A DNA stretch of 64,000 nucleotides from Lactifluus volemus. Its lineage: Eukaryota > Basidiomycota > Agaricomycetes > Russulales > Russulaceae. Shown here piece by piece: positions 11,351-22,129 of the stretch. The notes beneath the pieces were generated by a model, which was given only the letters and a program-made list of their open reading frames with translations, had not been told where the DNA came from and made no database searches. The number at the start of each line of letters is the position of its first letter. The first letter of the stretch is position 1. Both the position numbers and the translations under genes were made by a program. The DNA is taken from the NCBI GenBank assembly GCA_022376515.1, contig WTXI01000019.1, forward strand, positions 1 to 64,000, in the 5' to 3' direction.

Positions 11351-12780
11351 ATGTTCTCATTTTTCTCCCGCAAGCAGCAACAGTCAGCTGCAGAACCATC
11401 CAAATCAGAGTCGGACGTAATCGCCGTCGGCTCTGTACCACAACAGCTTCGCACGCCCTCCCCGTCCGAAGCAGCGTACAACGGGCTCAGTTCAGTTGCA
11501 CGTGTTACAATGACCTCTCCAGAACCGCCCACCTCAAAACTAGCGCTACCACCAACACCTGAAGCCTTACATACCCTCGTCACCACCATACCCCCAAAGA
11601 CCCTGCACGCATACGTGCTTTCCCATGTCCCTGTGGCGCCACCAGATACCCTCGCTACACTTGCCTCCTTTTTCTCGACGCTCGCACCGCCTCCACTCAT
11701 CCACTGTGTCAGGTGTCACGCAGACTATACGGAAGTCGAGAATACCGACCGGTCTTGTCGCGTACCGCACGATGACGAGAGCGCCGATGTCGAGTGGGTC
11801 GGTCGTACGCGCGGTGGTAGCGAGTACGAGACATTCTATGGGTGCTGCGGCCAGACAGTTGAGGGTGAAGGCGACCTTGGCCCGCCCGACGGATGGTGCT
11901 ACGAGGGGATGCACACGGTGAGTCATCCTGGCGCTGAAGCGCTGTAACCGCATATGCTGATTTGACTCTCTTGGCGACGATGGAATCACAGACGGACACA
12001 AAACGTGCGCGCTTCCGCGCCGACTCGACACCCTCAGAGGACATGCTGGTCTCCTGCCTCCAGCTCAACTGTCACAACATTCGCACACACCTCCCAAAAG
12101 CAAGTGCCAGCCCGAGCATTCGAAACAAGCGCGCACGTCCGTCGCTGGGCGATGGTGGTGCCGCTGATGATTGTGACGGCGACGGTGACTCTGAGGGTAC
12201 GAAAGACACCGGGATCGCGGAGATCGCGCGTGGCATGGACGCGCTGGGGAGTGACCAGAAGGGCGCAGTCAAAAGCAAAGGTAAAGGCAAAGCACGCGCA
12301 AAACCCAAGGCAGATGCTGCCGCCACGTCGTCGACGCCTGCGCGGGGGCGAGCAAGGGTACGCATGCAGACACCGCGCGCACAGGAGAGCGATGCGGAGG
12401 GCAACAAACGGGGTAGCCCGAGCGCCGCCACGCCCTCATCCGCACCCGCTTCGCGCAAACGACGCTCGATCACCAAACCGCGGAGCACCGCCACGTCGCC
12501 TCCTGCCAGTGCCATCACCAGAAAGAGGGCGTTAGCGGCGGCGGCGGCGACGGGATCAGAATCGGAGTTGACCGAGTCACCCAAACCTCGCGGGCGCAAG
12601 CCACGGTCGTCCGTGGCCAAGATGGACTCGGTCGAGATTGTCGTTCGTTCGCGGAGCCGGACGCGATCCCGCGCACGCGGAAGTGGGGCGGAGACAGCGG
12701 ACGAGAAGAAGAGGACGGTGGGTGAAGGAAGGGCGCGGAAACGGCGAAAGGTCGCTGGCGCTGGCGCTGGTGCCTCATGA
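11351..12780 (+). CDS. Hypothetical protein: Cys/His-rich domain plus long basic low-complexity tail
   Basis: Two exons, 11351-11917 and 11992-12780, joined in phase 0 across a canonical 74-nt intron. The N-terminal part is Ser/Pro-rich (MFSFFSRKQQQSAAEPSK). A probable zinc-binding segment follows: HCVRCHADYTEVE, then SCRVPHDD, then FYGCCGQTVEG and WCYEGMHT, with spacing that could hold one or two metal ions. The second exon is an acidic patch followed by Lys/Arg/Ser/Ala repeats (KSKGKGKARAKPK; RSRSRTRSRARG; RARKRRK) that look like nuclear-localisation and disordered sequence. I do not recognise a named family. A nuclear, possibly nucleic-acid-binding protein is an inference from composition only. 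It lies between the two DUF6535 pairs and is not duplicated. Confidence 0.75.
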
Positions 12781-13330
12781 GGATGTGAGTATGTGTATTG
12801 CCTTTGCTTCGGTGCTTGTTTTGTACGGGTTTGCTGGACTCGCATCTGATTTATGTAGATATCGATTCTGATCTGTTGGCCCCTCCCTGCTGTAATACCT
12901 TTAATTATGTCATCATTTTTTGTATGCTTATCCCGGTCACGGTGTGCGCCGCCTCGCATTCAATTTAGTTTGGGCTGATACGAAGTTTTTACAAGGTAGT
13001 GACCGAGAGAGCCGCGTGTATCAAATAGCCGCATCTTGGGTATATCATTTGCTCTTTACTTCGCAGGCCAGCCCTGCCTAACTGAAAGTCCTCCGTCTGA
13101 TGAAACGCCGCGGTAGGTCTCCCCAACAATTTTTTTTTGGCACGGCACAAGTAGGATCTCTACGGTTTATTTTGCCCTGAGACCTTCGTCAAAGACGGGC
13201 GGTCACCGTCCTACGATCTGCTTGAAGGGATTACAATTCCCCCAGCATTAAGCTTGTGCTTCTGGTCATCACCAGACAAGATGAGTTGGAATTCCTCGCT
13301 CACATACATATTCACTACACACTAATTCAA
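12781..13330. other. Intergenic; flank duplicated at 15955-16570
   Basis: From about 12925 the sequence repeats downstream of gene D at about 15955-16570, with shared landmarks such as CTCGCATTCAATTTAG and AAGCTTGTGCTTCTGG. The other copy carries an extra 200 bp. No gene is seen here. Confidence 0.7.
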
Positions 13331-15837
13331 TCAAACGGAGGCAAGGAAATGGGCTAGCAAGATTCTAAGGGCATGAAAGGGGAGCATATAACGGAGGGGC
13401 ATTGATATAAATGATCTCCTCATGCGAAAATTCCAAGAAAATGTGCAGAAAAATCCCTCGTGCTTTAAAGGCCTAGCCACCTGTCGCACGTTGCAGGCAG
13501 AGTCAACATTGTCTAGAAAACAACGGTTTAGTCTTGAGACGATAAAGGACTTATAAAGACTATCAGTACAGTCACAGCTTTCGGGCCATACGGGGACTAA
13601 GTGCGGGTCGCGAGTTTCAACCGGGATACATGGTTGTCGGCGGATACGATGGATCATTTGAATTGGATCGCTCAGGTCCTGAGCGTCGTGATGCGCGTTG
13701 GAGGGGTGCAATCTCTGTAACGTGGGGGTGAAAACCATAAGTTTCCTCTGGAGGGGGTTGAGCGGAGTGTACAACAAAAGGACGTGATGCGAGTTGAGGG
13801 GGTGCAGTGTCCGTAACATAAGGGCGAAAGCCAGAAGTTTCCTCTGGAGGGGGTTGAGCGGAGTGTACAACAAAAGGACGTGATGCGCGTTGAGGGAGTG
13901 CAATGTCTGTTACAGAAGGGTGAAAGCCATAAGTTTCCTCTGGAGGGGGTTGAGCGGGGTGTACAACAAAAGGACCGAGAGTCCGATCCCTAGGTTGGTT
14001 GCTAGATTGGGTATTAGCCAATGTTGCCTGTTGCTACAGTGGCAGTGGGAAACTACAGACCGTGAAGTACCAGAACGGCCGTGGCCTCCGGTGGAACGGG
14101 ATGAGACAGAGTGATGTCGCTCCGCTTCATGGACAGCAATGGGTGAAACAATAGATTGTCTTGCCGGGGCAACATGGGTGCCCTGAACCTCACGCAAGGC
14201 GTGGAATTATTGAGGAGGACGTCGCGGATTTCCTGGGGAGCTCGCGCAAGTTCGACGTCATGCCACAGAACAAGGAAGCTGTTCTGCAGTTCAGGAGCGG
14301 TATTTCGTATGTCAAATCTGGAAAGTGATCGTAATATGGGTGCGGCCGCGGCCATCTCTCGGTCATTCAAAGCGTGAAAGATCTTGCGGGTGATGTGGGT
14401 CAGGTTGGTGAGTAGTAGGTTGGCAAGTAAAACGCTCTCATTGCCACGTTCGAGGTAGTCCCGAATGTGGTCTTTCGATTTGCCTAATTGATGCGCAGCG
14501 AGGGTAACCCAAAGTTCGTCGCTTCCCTGCACGTTTGGAATGATGCAAGCAACAACGCTTTGTGCACACAACCCAATCTTCTCCCAGCTACGGTTGCCGT
14601 GGCTCTTCAGGAATCGCCTCATTTCGACGGACTGCAAAGCGTTATGCAAGTCCCAATAGGATATGTCCTCGAGGATGAAGGACGTTACATTCGAGCGCCG
14701 TATAGTATCGGCAAAGTTCACGCAGGCGACGAGTCGCCGCATTTTCTCCGAGTATGAGAGGGATTCTGATGACCGAGCACGTTTCAGTAATCGTTTCACA
14801 GCGCCATACAGTTCTTGATCTCCCAAATTAGTAATCTTGCGTATAGGACTGTCTACTATTGATGATCTGCCGAAGCTAGGGATTTTCTCAAAGAATTCTA
14901 CAAGGCTGGAATCCTTGACGAGAGCCTCGAATAGCCGGAACAAGATACCGTCATCGGTCTTCGTTGACAATTTCGACCTAGACGGAACCTAAAAAAAATG
15001 AGTCAGGTTTGACCTCCGCATAAACGACGAGTGAAAAGTGCACCCTATAAGACGCACTTACTTTCTTCAACCAACACAAGACGCGGAAAAATGCGATACA
15101 GCAAAGGCCTATGACACCAATGACGGCGCCAAAGACAACTCGGTTGATATTAAAAAGATATACAGAAAGGCCGGCGAAGAACAATAATGGGGAAAGCCAG
15201 AGCATGATCACTAGTGGAATAATTGCCGGGGAATGATAGAATCCGGTGACGAGAATTTCATGCATCCGCGCTCGGTAGTGGGGGATGATCTCGGGAGACT
15301 CAGTATCCGCGAGGTAACGTCGCACACGTCCCCGTATCCACAGACCCATAAATGCAGCGAAAATGTCGAGACACAAGCTCGCTAACAAGAATATGTTCGC
15401 CCAGATGATGTATAGTGGAGGAGATGCGGACGTAGCCTGTGGATTTGGTTTGAGGTCCGGGATCGTCACCGCAAGTATTGATGCAGAGACTGCAGAAAAC
15501 AAAGTCATCTGTAATATTCACTTGGTGTGTGAAACGGTATGGAAAACACAAAAATGAACAGGTGCGCACGAAGAGGACGATATTGTTAATCGAATCCAGA
15601 TCACCCTCAATCTTATCATTGTCGTGCTTTGTCATATCGCAATACATGTCGAAAAGTGGCTCTGAGCCATCCGTAAATTTAAACTTCGGTTCCAGATTGT
15701 GGACAATGTCATCCGAGCTCGGGGTAGCATCTAGGCACACATCATGGGTGACAAAGGATTAACATCGAGTAGAAGGGTAATCTACCTTGGTCCTCGTGGT
15801 CAGTTTTGTCGACGGCCCGGTATCTAGTTGGAGACAT
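13331..15837 (-). CDS. DUF6535 multi-pass membrane protein, array copy C (disrupted)
   Basis: Third array member, closest to D. Exon 1 starts MSPTRYRAVDKTDHED; exon 2 has DDIVHNLEPKFKF and EPLFDMYCDMTKHD. The helices TLFSAVSASILAVTIPDLK, IFLLASLCLDIFAAFMGLW and FFAGLSVYLFNINRVVF follow, then the soluble domain with ALQSVEMRRFLKSHG and ITRKIFHAL. Compared with D it lacks about 31 residues of the loop between helices 1 and 2. Two breaks are seen: an apparent 1-nt loss near 14201-14210, and an in-frame TAA at about 13908 inside the tail. The tail contains three 32-residue repeats encoded by a 96-bp minisatellite. Whether it is expressed is unclear; the frameshift may be sequencing error, but the stop is not explained by that alone. 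Confidence 0.7.
13691..13990. repeat. 96-bp minisatellite, three units
   Basis: The marker TTTCCTCTGGAGG recurs at 13742, 13838 and 13934, an exact period of 96 nt. Units differ at scattered bases. It lies in the coding tail of DUF6535 gene C, where 96 nt equals 32 codons, so changes in unit number keep frame. Gene D has a single diverged unit. Confidence 0.9.
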
Positions 15838-16574
15838 TGGAGAGCTGTGCACACGTTCCGAGGGACACCTGGGCTGATAACGCGATAACGCGATCGAATC
15901 AACACAGCTTCAAGCGCTCAAAGCACCCCCAAAATTTAATTTTGTAGGCTTTCTTTATCTTATCCTGGTCAGCACCGCCTCGCATTCAATTTAGTTTGGG
16001 CTGATTCGAAGTTTTTACAACTTGAAAGGATAGTGACCGAGAGAGCCGCTTGTATCAAATAGCCCCATCTTGGGTATATCTTTTGCTCTTTACTTCGCAG
16101 GCCAGCCCTGCCTAACTGAAAGTCCTCCGTCTGATGAAACGCCGCGGTGGGGCAGCGCCCCAAAACTGTTTCTAGCTTCACCTCAAACATCCCCTCTCAA
16201 GCTCTTTACGGCTCGCGTTTCCCCCTTGCAGCTCTGATATTGCTATTCCCCCGTGACCTAAAAAGGGAGAAAAAAAAAAGAAGGTGGATTATCTATCGAA
16301 CCTTGTGCTGCAAGGTAAATGCGACGTCAAGGTGGAAATTATTACAGTAGGTCCCCAACAATTTTTTTTTTGGGATCTCTACTGTTTCTTTTTCCCTGAA
16401 ACCTTTGTCAATGATGGACGGTCACAGTCCTACGATCTGCTTGAAGAGATTACAAATTCCCCAGCATTAAGCTTGTGCTTCTGGTCATCACTAGACAAGA
16501 TGAGTTGGAATTCCTCGCTCACATACAATATTCACTACACCACTAATTCAATCAAGCAGAGGCAAGGAAAAAGG
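15838..16574. repeat. Intergenic C/D; second copy of the 12925-13330 flank with 200-bp insert
   Basis: Bases from about 15955 to 16570 repeat 12925-13330. After the shared GCCGCGGT this copy has an extra 16149-16348 (200 bp) starting with a GGGGCAGCGCCCC hairpin, before the homology resumes at AGGTCCCCAACAA (AGGTCTCCCC in the other copy). No coding potential is seen. Confidence 0.75.
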
Positions 16575-19035
16575 CTAGCAAGACTCTAAGGGCATGAAAG
16601 GGGAGCATAAAACGGAGGGTGCATCGATATAAATGATCTCCTCATGCGAAAATCCCAAGAAAATGTACAGAAAATATCCCTCGTGCTTTAAGGGCCTAGC
16701 CACCTGCCGCACGTTGCAGGCAGAGTCAACGTTGTCTGGAAAAAAATGGTTTAGTCTTGACACGATAAAGGACCGATAAAGACTATCAGTACAGTCACGA
16801 CTTTCAAGCCATACCGGGACTAAGTGCGGGTCGCGATTTTCAACCGATATACCTGGTTGGCGGCGGGTACGATGGAGCAGCGATTTCATTTGAATTGGAT
16901 CGCTCAGGTCCTGAGCGTCGTGATGCACGATGAGGGGGTGCGGTGTGATGAGGGGGTGCAGTGCTTGTAATGTAAGGACGAAAACCAGAAGTTCCTTCTG
17001 GTGGGGGAAATGGAGGGGGTTGAGCGGGCTGTGCGACAAAAGGACCGAGAGTCCAAACCCTAGGTTGGTTGCTAGATTGGGTATAAGCCAATGTTGCCTG
17101 TTGCTGCAGTGGCAGTGGGAAACTACATACCGTGAAGTACCAGAACGGCCGCGGCCTCCTCCGGTGGAATGGGATGAGACAGTAGTTATGGAGTGATGTC
17201 GCTCCGCTTCATGGACAGCACTGGGTGAAACAATGGACGGTCTTGTCGGGGCATCATTGGTGCCCTGAGCCGCACGCAGGGCGTGATAAAGATTGAGGAG
17301 GACGTCGCGGATTTCCTGGGGAACTCTGTCTCTGAGCACGTGTTCGATGTCATGCCACAGAGTAAGGAAGCTACTCTGCAGTTCAGGAGCGGTATTTCGT
17401 ATGTCAAATTTGGAAAGTGATAGTAATATGGGTGCGGCCGCGGCCATCTCTCGGTTGTACTTCAAAGCGTGAAAGATCTTGTGAGTGATGTGGGTCAGGT
17501 TGGCAAGTAGCAGATTGGCAAGTAAAACGCTCTCATTGCCACGTTCGAGGTAGTCCCGAATGTGGTCTTTCGATTTGCCTAATTGATGCGCAGCGAGGGT
17601 AACCCAAAGTTCGTCGTTTCCCTGCACGTTTGAAAGGATGCAAGCAACAACGCTTTGTGCACACAACCCAATCTTCTCCCAGCTACGGTTGCCGTGGCTC
17701 TTCAGGAATCGCCTCATTTCGACGGACTGCAAAGCGTTATGCAAGTCCCAATAGGATATGTCCTCGAGGATTAAGGATGTAACATTCGAGCGCCGTATAG
17801 TATCGGCAAAGTTCACGCAGGCGACGAGTCGCCGCATTTTCTCCGAGTATGAGAGGAATTCGGATGACCGAGCACGTTTCAATAATCGTTTCACAGCTTC
17901 GTACAGCTCTTGATCTCCCAAATTAGTAATCTTGCGTATAGGGCTGTCTATTATTGATGATCGGCCGAAGCTAGGGACTTTCTCAAAGAATTCCACAAGA
18001 CTGGAATCCTCGACGAGAGCCTCGGACAGCCGGGACAAGACACGGTCATCGGTCCTCTTTGACGATTTCGACCTAGACGGAACCGACCTAGACGGAACCT
18101 AAAAAAAATGACGAATCAGGTTTGATCTCGGAATAAACGACGAATGAAAAGTGCACCATATAAGACGCACTTACTTTATTCAGCCAGTACAAGACGCGGA
18201 AAAATCCGATAAAGCAAAGGCCTATGACACCAATGACGGCGCCAAAGACAACTCGGTTGATATTAAAGAGATATAGAGAAAGGCCGGCAAAGAAAAATAA
18301 TGGGGAAAGCAAGAGCATGATCATTAGTGGAGCAAATGCCCGCGAATGATAGAATTCGCCGGTGAGAATTACATGCGTCCGTGCTCGGAGGTGGGGCATG
18401 ATATGTGGAGACTCAGTATCCGCGAGGTAACGTCGCACACGTCCCCGTATCCACACAGCCATAAATGCAGTGAAAATGTCGAGACACAAGCTCGCGAACA
18501 AGAGTATGTTCACCCAGATGGCGGATAGTGGAGGAGAGAATTGAGATTGAGCCAGGGTGGCCGTGACGGGGAAAGATGTGTTGGAGCCTGCGAGAACTTG
18601 CAGCTTGTACATATTCTCGAGGTAGAATGCGGACGTAGCCTGTGGATTTTGTTTGAGGTCCGGGATCGTCACCGAAAGTACTGATGCAGAGACTGCAGAA
18701 AACAAACTCATCTGTAATATACACTTGGTGTATGGAAAACACAAAAATGAACAGTGCGCACGAAGATGACGATATTGTTGACCGAATCCAGATCGGCATT
18801 AATCTGGTCATTGTCGTGCTTTGTCATATCGCAATACATGTTGAAAAGTGGCTCTGAGCCATCCGTAAATTTAGACTTCGGTTCCAGATCGTGGGCAATC
18901 TCAGCCGAGTTCGGGGTAGCATCTAGGCAAACATGGGTGACGAAGGATTAACATCGAGTAGAATGGTAATCTACCTTGGTGATTCGCCTCCTCGTGGTCA
19001 GTTATGTCGACGGCCCGGTATCCAGTTTGAGACAT
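16575..19035 (-). CDS. DUF6535 multi-pass membrane protein, array copy D
   Basis: Fourth array member. Exon 1 MSQTGYRAVDITDHEE; exon 2 with EIAHDLEPKSKF and EPLFNMYCDMTKHD; helices SLFSAVSASVLSVTIPDLK, LLFASLCLDIFTAFMAVW and MIMLLLSPLFFFAGLSLYLF. A duplicated VPSRS peptide (27-bp repeat near 18065-18095) marks the start of the third block. The last exon stays open to 16575, encoding the helical domain (SVEMRRFLKSHG, VLLANLLLANLTHIT) and a C-terminal extension ending SVLCSPFMPLESC. Aligned to B, its tail has small indels that change frame around 17080-17140 and return to it by the HHDAQDLSDPIQM motif, so a stretch of tail is read in a different frame from B. Of the C/D pair this is the intact copy. 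Confidence 0.8.
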
Positions 19036-19320
19036 TGGAGAGCTGTGCACACGTCCTTGAGAGAGACACCTGCCAGTGGGCTGATAACGCGATAACGCGA
19101 TTGAATCAACACAGCTTATATAATCAAGACAGCTTCAAGCGCTCAAAGCACCCCAAAATTACAACTAAATCCCAGGATATGCGTACGTACAATGTAGTGT
19201 TTGTATGCAGTAAAATTAATCGCCCAAGAGGCGGATATAAAAAGGAAAGGCAATCAAACAAGCAAGTTCCCGCGTCTAGTCGCGAGACTGGGTTTTCTTC
19301 AACGTCGTAGACTCAATATC

Positions 19321-21753
19321 TCAATTGTTGAACCTATCAGAATATATAGCGTTGGCAGTCCCCCGTTGTTCCGCAGCCCACCGCACGGCGGCCCGCCGCC
19401 CTTTCTGCACGTCCACCGTGAACCAGATAAGTAGACTTGCCGCGAGGCAGATCGCAAACAAGAACGGGAAGCCGTCCCAGTTGTTGCCTGATTTGTTGAT
19501 GATCACTTGGATCACGTTCGGTCCGATTATGGACGACGCGCGGTTGGACAATCCGAACAATCCGAAAAACTACATTTATCGTGTGTCCTTTTTCAAGCTC
19601 GAGATAGGGAAGAGATTGATCAGACGCACCATGTTGTCGAAACCTGGTGGGGAGAGTTCGGCCATCATGGTTTGTGAGAAAGCGTAGTATGGTGCTTGAA
19701 AAAGCCCAAACACCACATTGTACGCCCAGAACTCCCATGTATTGTGGAATCTGCACATGATATCCGCGCTATCTCTCCAGCAGAAAATGAGGAAGTAGAG
19801 AACCCCTACCCGAACTTTGGTGTCCAGACGCCAATCATACCCCATAACGGGATCAGGACTGTTACGACATTTGTCACACCGAACTGTATGCATTACGTGA
19901 GTTCACGCGTCGAACAACATTTGTCATAATATACCATCTTCTTCGTACTGATCTTCCAGTGGCGCTGGATGTACCAAAAGCCGAGTGTACTTGCAGTTGA
20001 AGTAGCTGCCTGTGCGAGGCCAAGATACGTGACCTGAAGGAAGGAGAAGGAGAATTTATCATTCTGGCAAATCGCCACCAGCGTTCCAGTAGTGTTCAGG
20101 CCCTGGGAAGAGTCGTCTGACATGTTAAATTCAACTTGTCATAAGGGGAGAACGTACATCAGCAAGGAAGAAGAAAGCAATTAGGTATGTAAATGTATAC
20201 GGCAATTCCTTGTACTGCTTCAACGCGGCCCAGGTCTTGTTGCAAATGAGATGCGGGCGACACCAAGCAGGAAACAAAAAACACGACAATTACGGACCTG
20301 CTTCCAGCCAATCGTGAGATACTTCTCTCCTTTTGGCAGTTTTGGCCCGGTCGAGGCTGCTGGTATATGACTGGGGTACTCGTTAGTGGCCTTCCAGATC
20401 AAATATTAGAGAATACGCACACCACCAGATACCAGTCAGAACCCAGTAACCGTTCGTCCTTGGATTTTGTGCGTGAATAGATCTTTTGCATTATAATAAA
20501 CGCAGGAGCCTCACAAGACGATTATGTAGTTGTCAACCTTTGGATTATCCCGAAGGGGAAGCAGAAGCGACAAATTCAGAGCCATTGTTACTATGTACCC
20601 AATGTTGCTGTGAGTCTGCCAATCACGTCATTACCCAAACGTCCGCCAGGAAATGCATGAACTACCTACCGTGCTGATATTGCTGATCCTGTTCTTTTCA
20701 AGACTCTCCTCCCGCTCGTACACTTCCACGGGTATCTCACCATGGTCGAATTTCTCCCTCAGATCCCGTGAATGCTGCGTATTGCGGGCTAGCCGTGGAA
20801 AAGCAGCCGCGTAGAATACGAGCGTGGCACCATATGAAATGAAACTGATCATATACAGACCCATCGCAACACCCCAAAGACTCGCAGCTATTTGTTATGT
20901 CCATTTAGCGCGACCATCCACCAATAGATCTAGAGCAGGTCCACTTACACGTAAGGGTGACGCTTGCAAATTGGGTTGCCCAGCAAATGAGAGTCGTGAC
21001 AAGAAGCGGCCACTTCCCAACGTCCCATAGTCTGCCGCTGAGCTGACAGTCGTAAATATGACTGTCATGATCTGGAATAGATATCAGGAACAGGGAACTC
21101 AAGAAAGAAAGTAGCGCACGGCAAAACTGGTACCGTTAGCAATCAACACAACAGAGGTCACGGCCTTTGTCCCATTCCCCCAGGGAACGACGCATCTCCC
21201 GGAAGCATTATCATCCAGACAGGATGACCCTGGCCCACGCACTGGATCGTAGCCTGCAGCTACGGTGAGGGCCTGGAAAAGTATGAAGGAGTAGGCTTTT
21301 TTCGTGTGGTCGAAATTATCAATAATGCCCTTTCAACCAAGCCACGGAAGCCTTACTAAAGGGACCAACTCCCTATATATCACCCACACATATCGAAATT
21401 CTCAGAACTTGAGGACTGGAAGTAGCACGATAGGGGGCATACATTATCTCCGTTGTAATACACTGACGAACAGTCGTGAAAATAATCACGAGAAAAGTGC
21501 GAAACATACAATAGTAACTCCATAACTCTCTTCGGGTGACGATTGGCTCGTTGTAGCTTGGTGGGGCAATAACAGGGACATCAGGGACGACAAGCTCAGG
21601 GCTCGGTGGATCCGCTTCAGAGACAGTGTACGACATGGCAGGACCAGAACTTGTAGATGGTGTGGAAGGTAGCAGAGGGGGGTATTCATTTTGATCTCTG
21701 TCAGTGCGGGCGAAGAAGCCAAGTCTTTTGATGACTTTTCGCGGCAAGGCCAT
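19321..21753 (-). CDS. ATG22: ATG22-like major facilitator (vacuolar efflux / autophagy) protein
   Basis: Multi-exon, about 12-helix transporter of the ATG22/UMF1 group, which exports amino acids from the vacuole after autophagic breakdown. The cytosolic N-terminus is followed by the family start RRELWSYYLYYNGDNGVGPF, assembled over four short exons. Then come DDNASGRCVVPWG, SFISYGATLVFYAAAFPRLA, a loop with EREESLEKNRISNIS, NGYWVLTGIWW, GPKLPKGEKYLTIGWKQ, TYLIAFFFLADGLNTTG and APYYAFSQTMMAELSPPG. The last exon ends ANAIYSDRFNN. One apparent 1-nt loss in a G-run (21024-21026 on the plus strand) separates SSAADYG from VGKWPLLVTTLICW. The join after SNIST near 20690 is also out of phase by one. 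The family call is strong; substrate is inferred from the family. Confidence 0.85.
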
Positions 21754-22129
21754 CTTGGTTCTCTAAATACTGTACTGAGTAACTTACGGTAAAACCGTGT
21801 GTACACTATACAAGTATTTTGGTTGCCAAGTCTGGCTGCACGACCGGGCCGGCTGAAAGAACGGACCGGTGCGCGACCCTTACTCCGTCACAAACAGGCA
21901 TCAACATTTATCCAAGGACCTGGCAGCCTCTTGAAGGAGGTATCAATATACGCATACGCAAAGGAGTAATGACAATTTTAAAAACAAAAATTCCAACCGA
22001 GAGAAGTACCACCCCACAGCTAGCCGCATGCCCAAGATAAGAGATCTTTAACTAGCCATCGTGATAATCATACAACAGAATTAAGGAACCGGATCATCGC
22101 CTCGGGTTCATCCCAGTGGGGCTACACAT
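21754..22129. other. Intergenic, no gene seen
   Basis: Upstream of the ATG22-like gene and downstream of the hydrolase gene. It contains no open frame or repeat that I can support. Confidence 0.5.

Noticed and set aside
12072..12959. 295-codon open frame on the minus strand
   Set aside because: It is the antisense shadow of the real second exon of the Cys-rich/basic protein; repetitive Arg/Ser codons keep both strands open.
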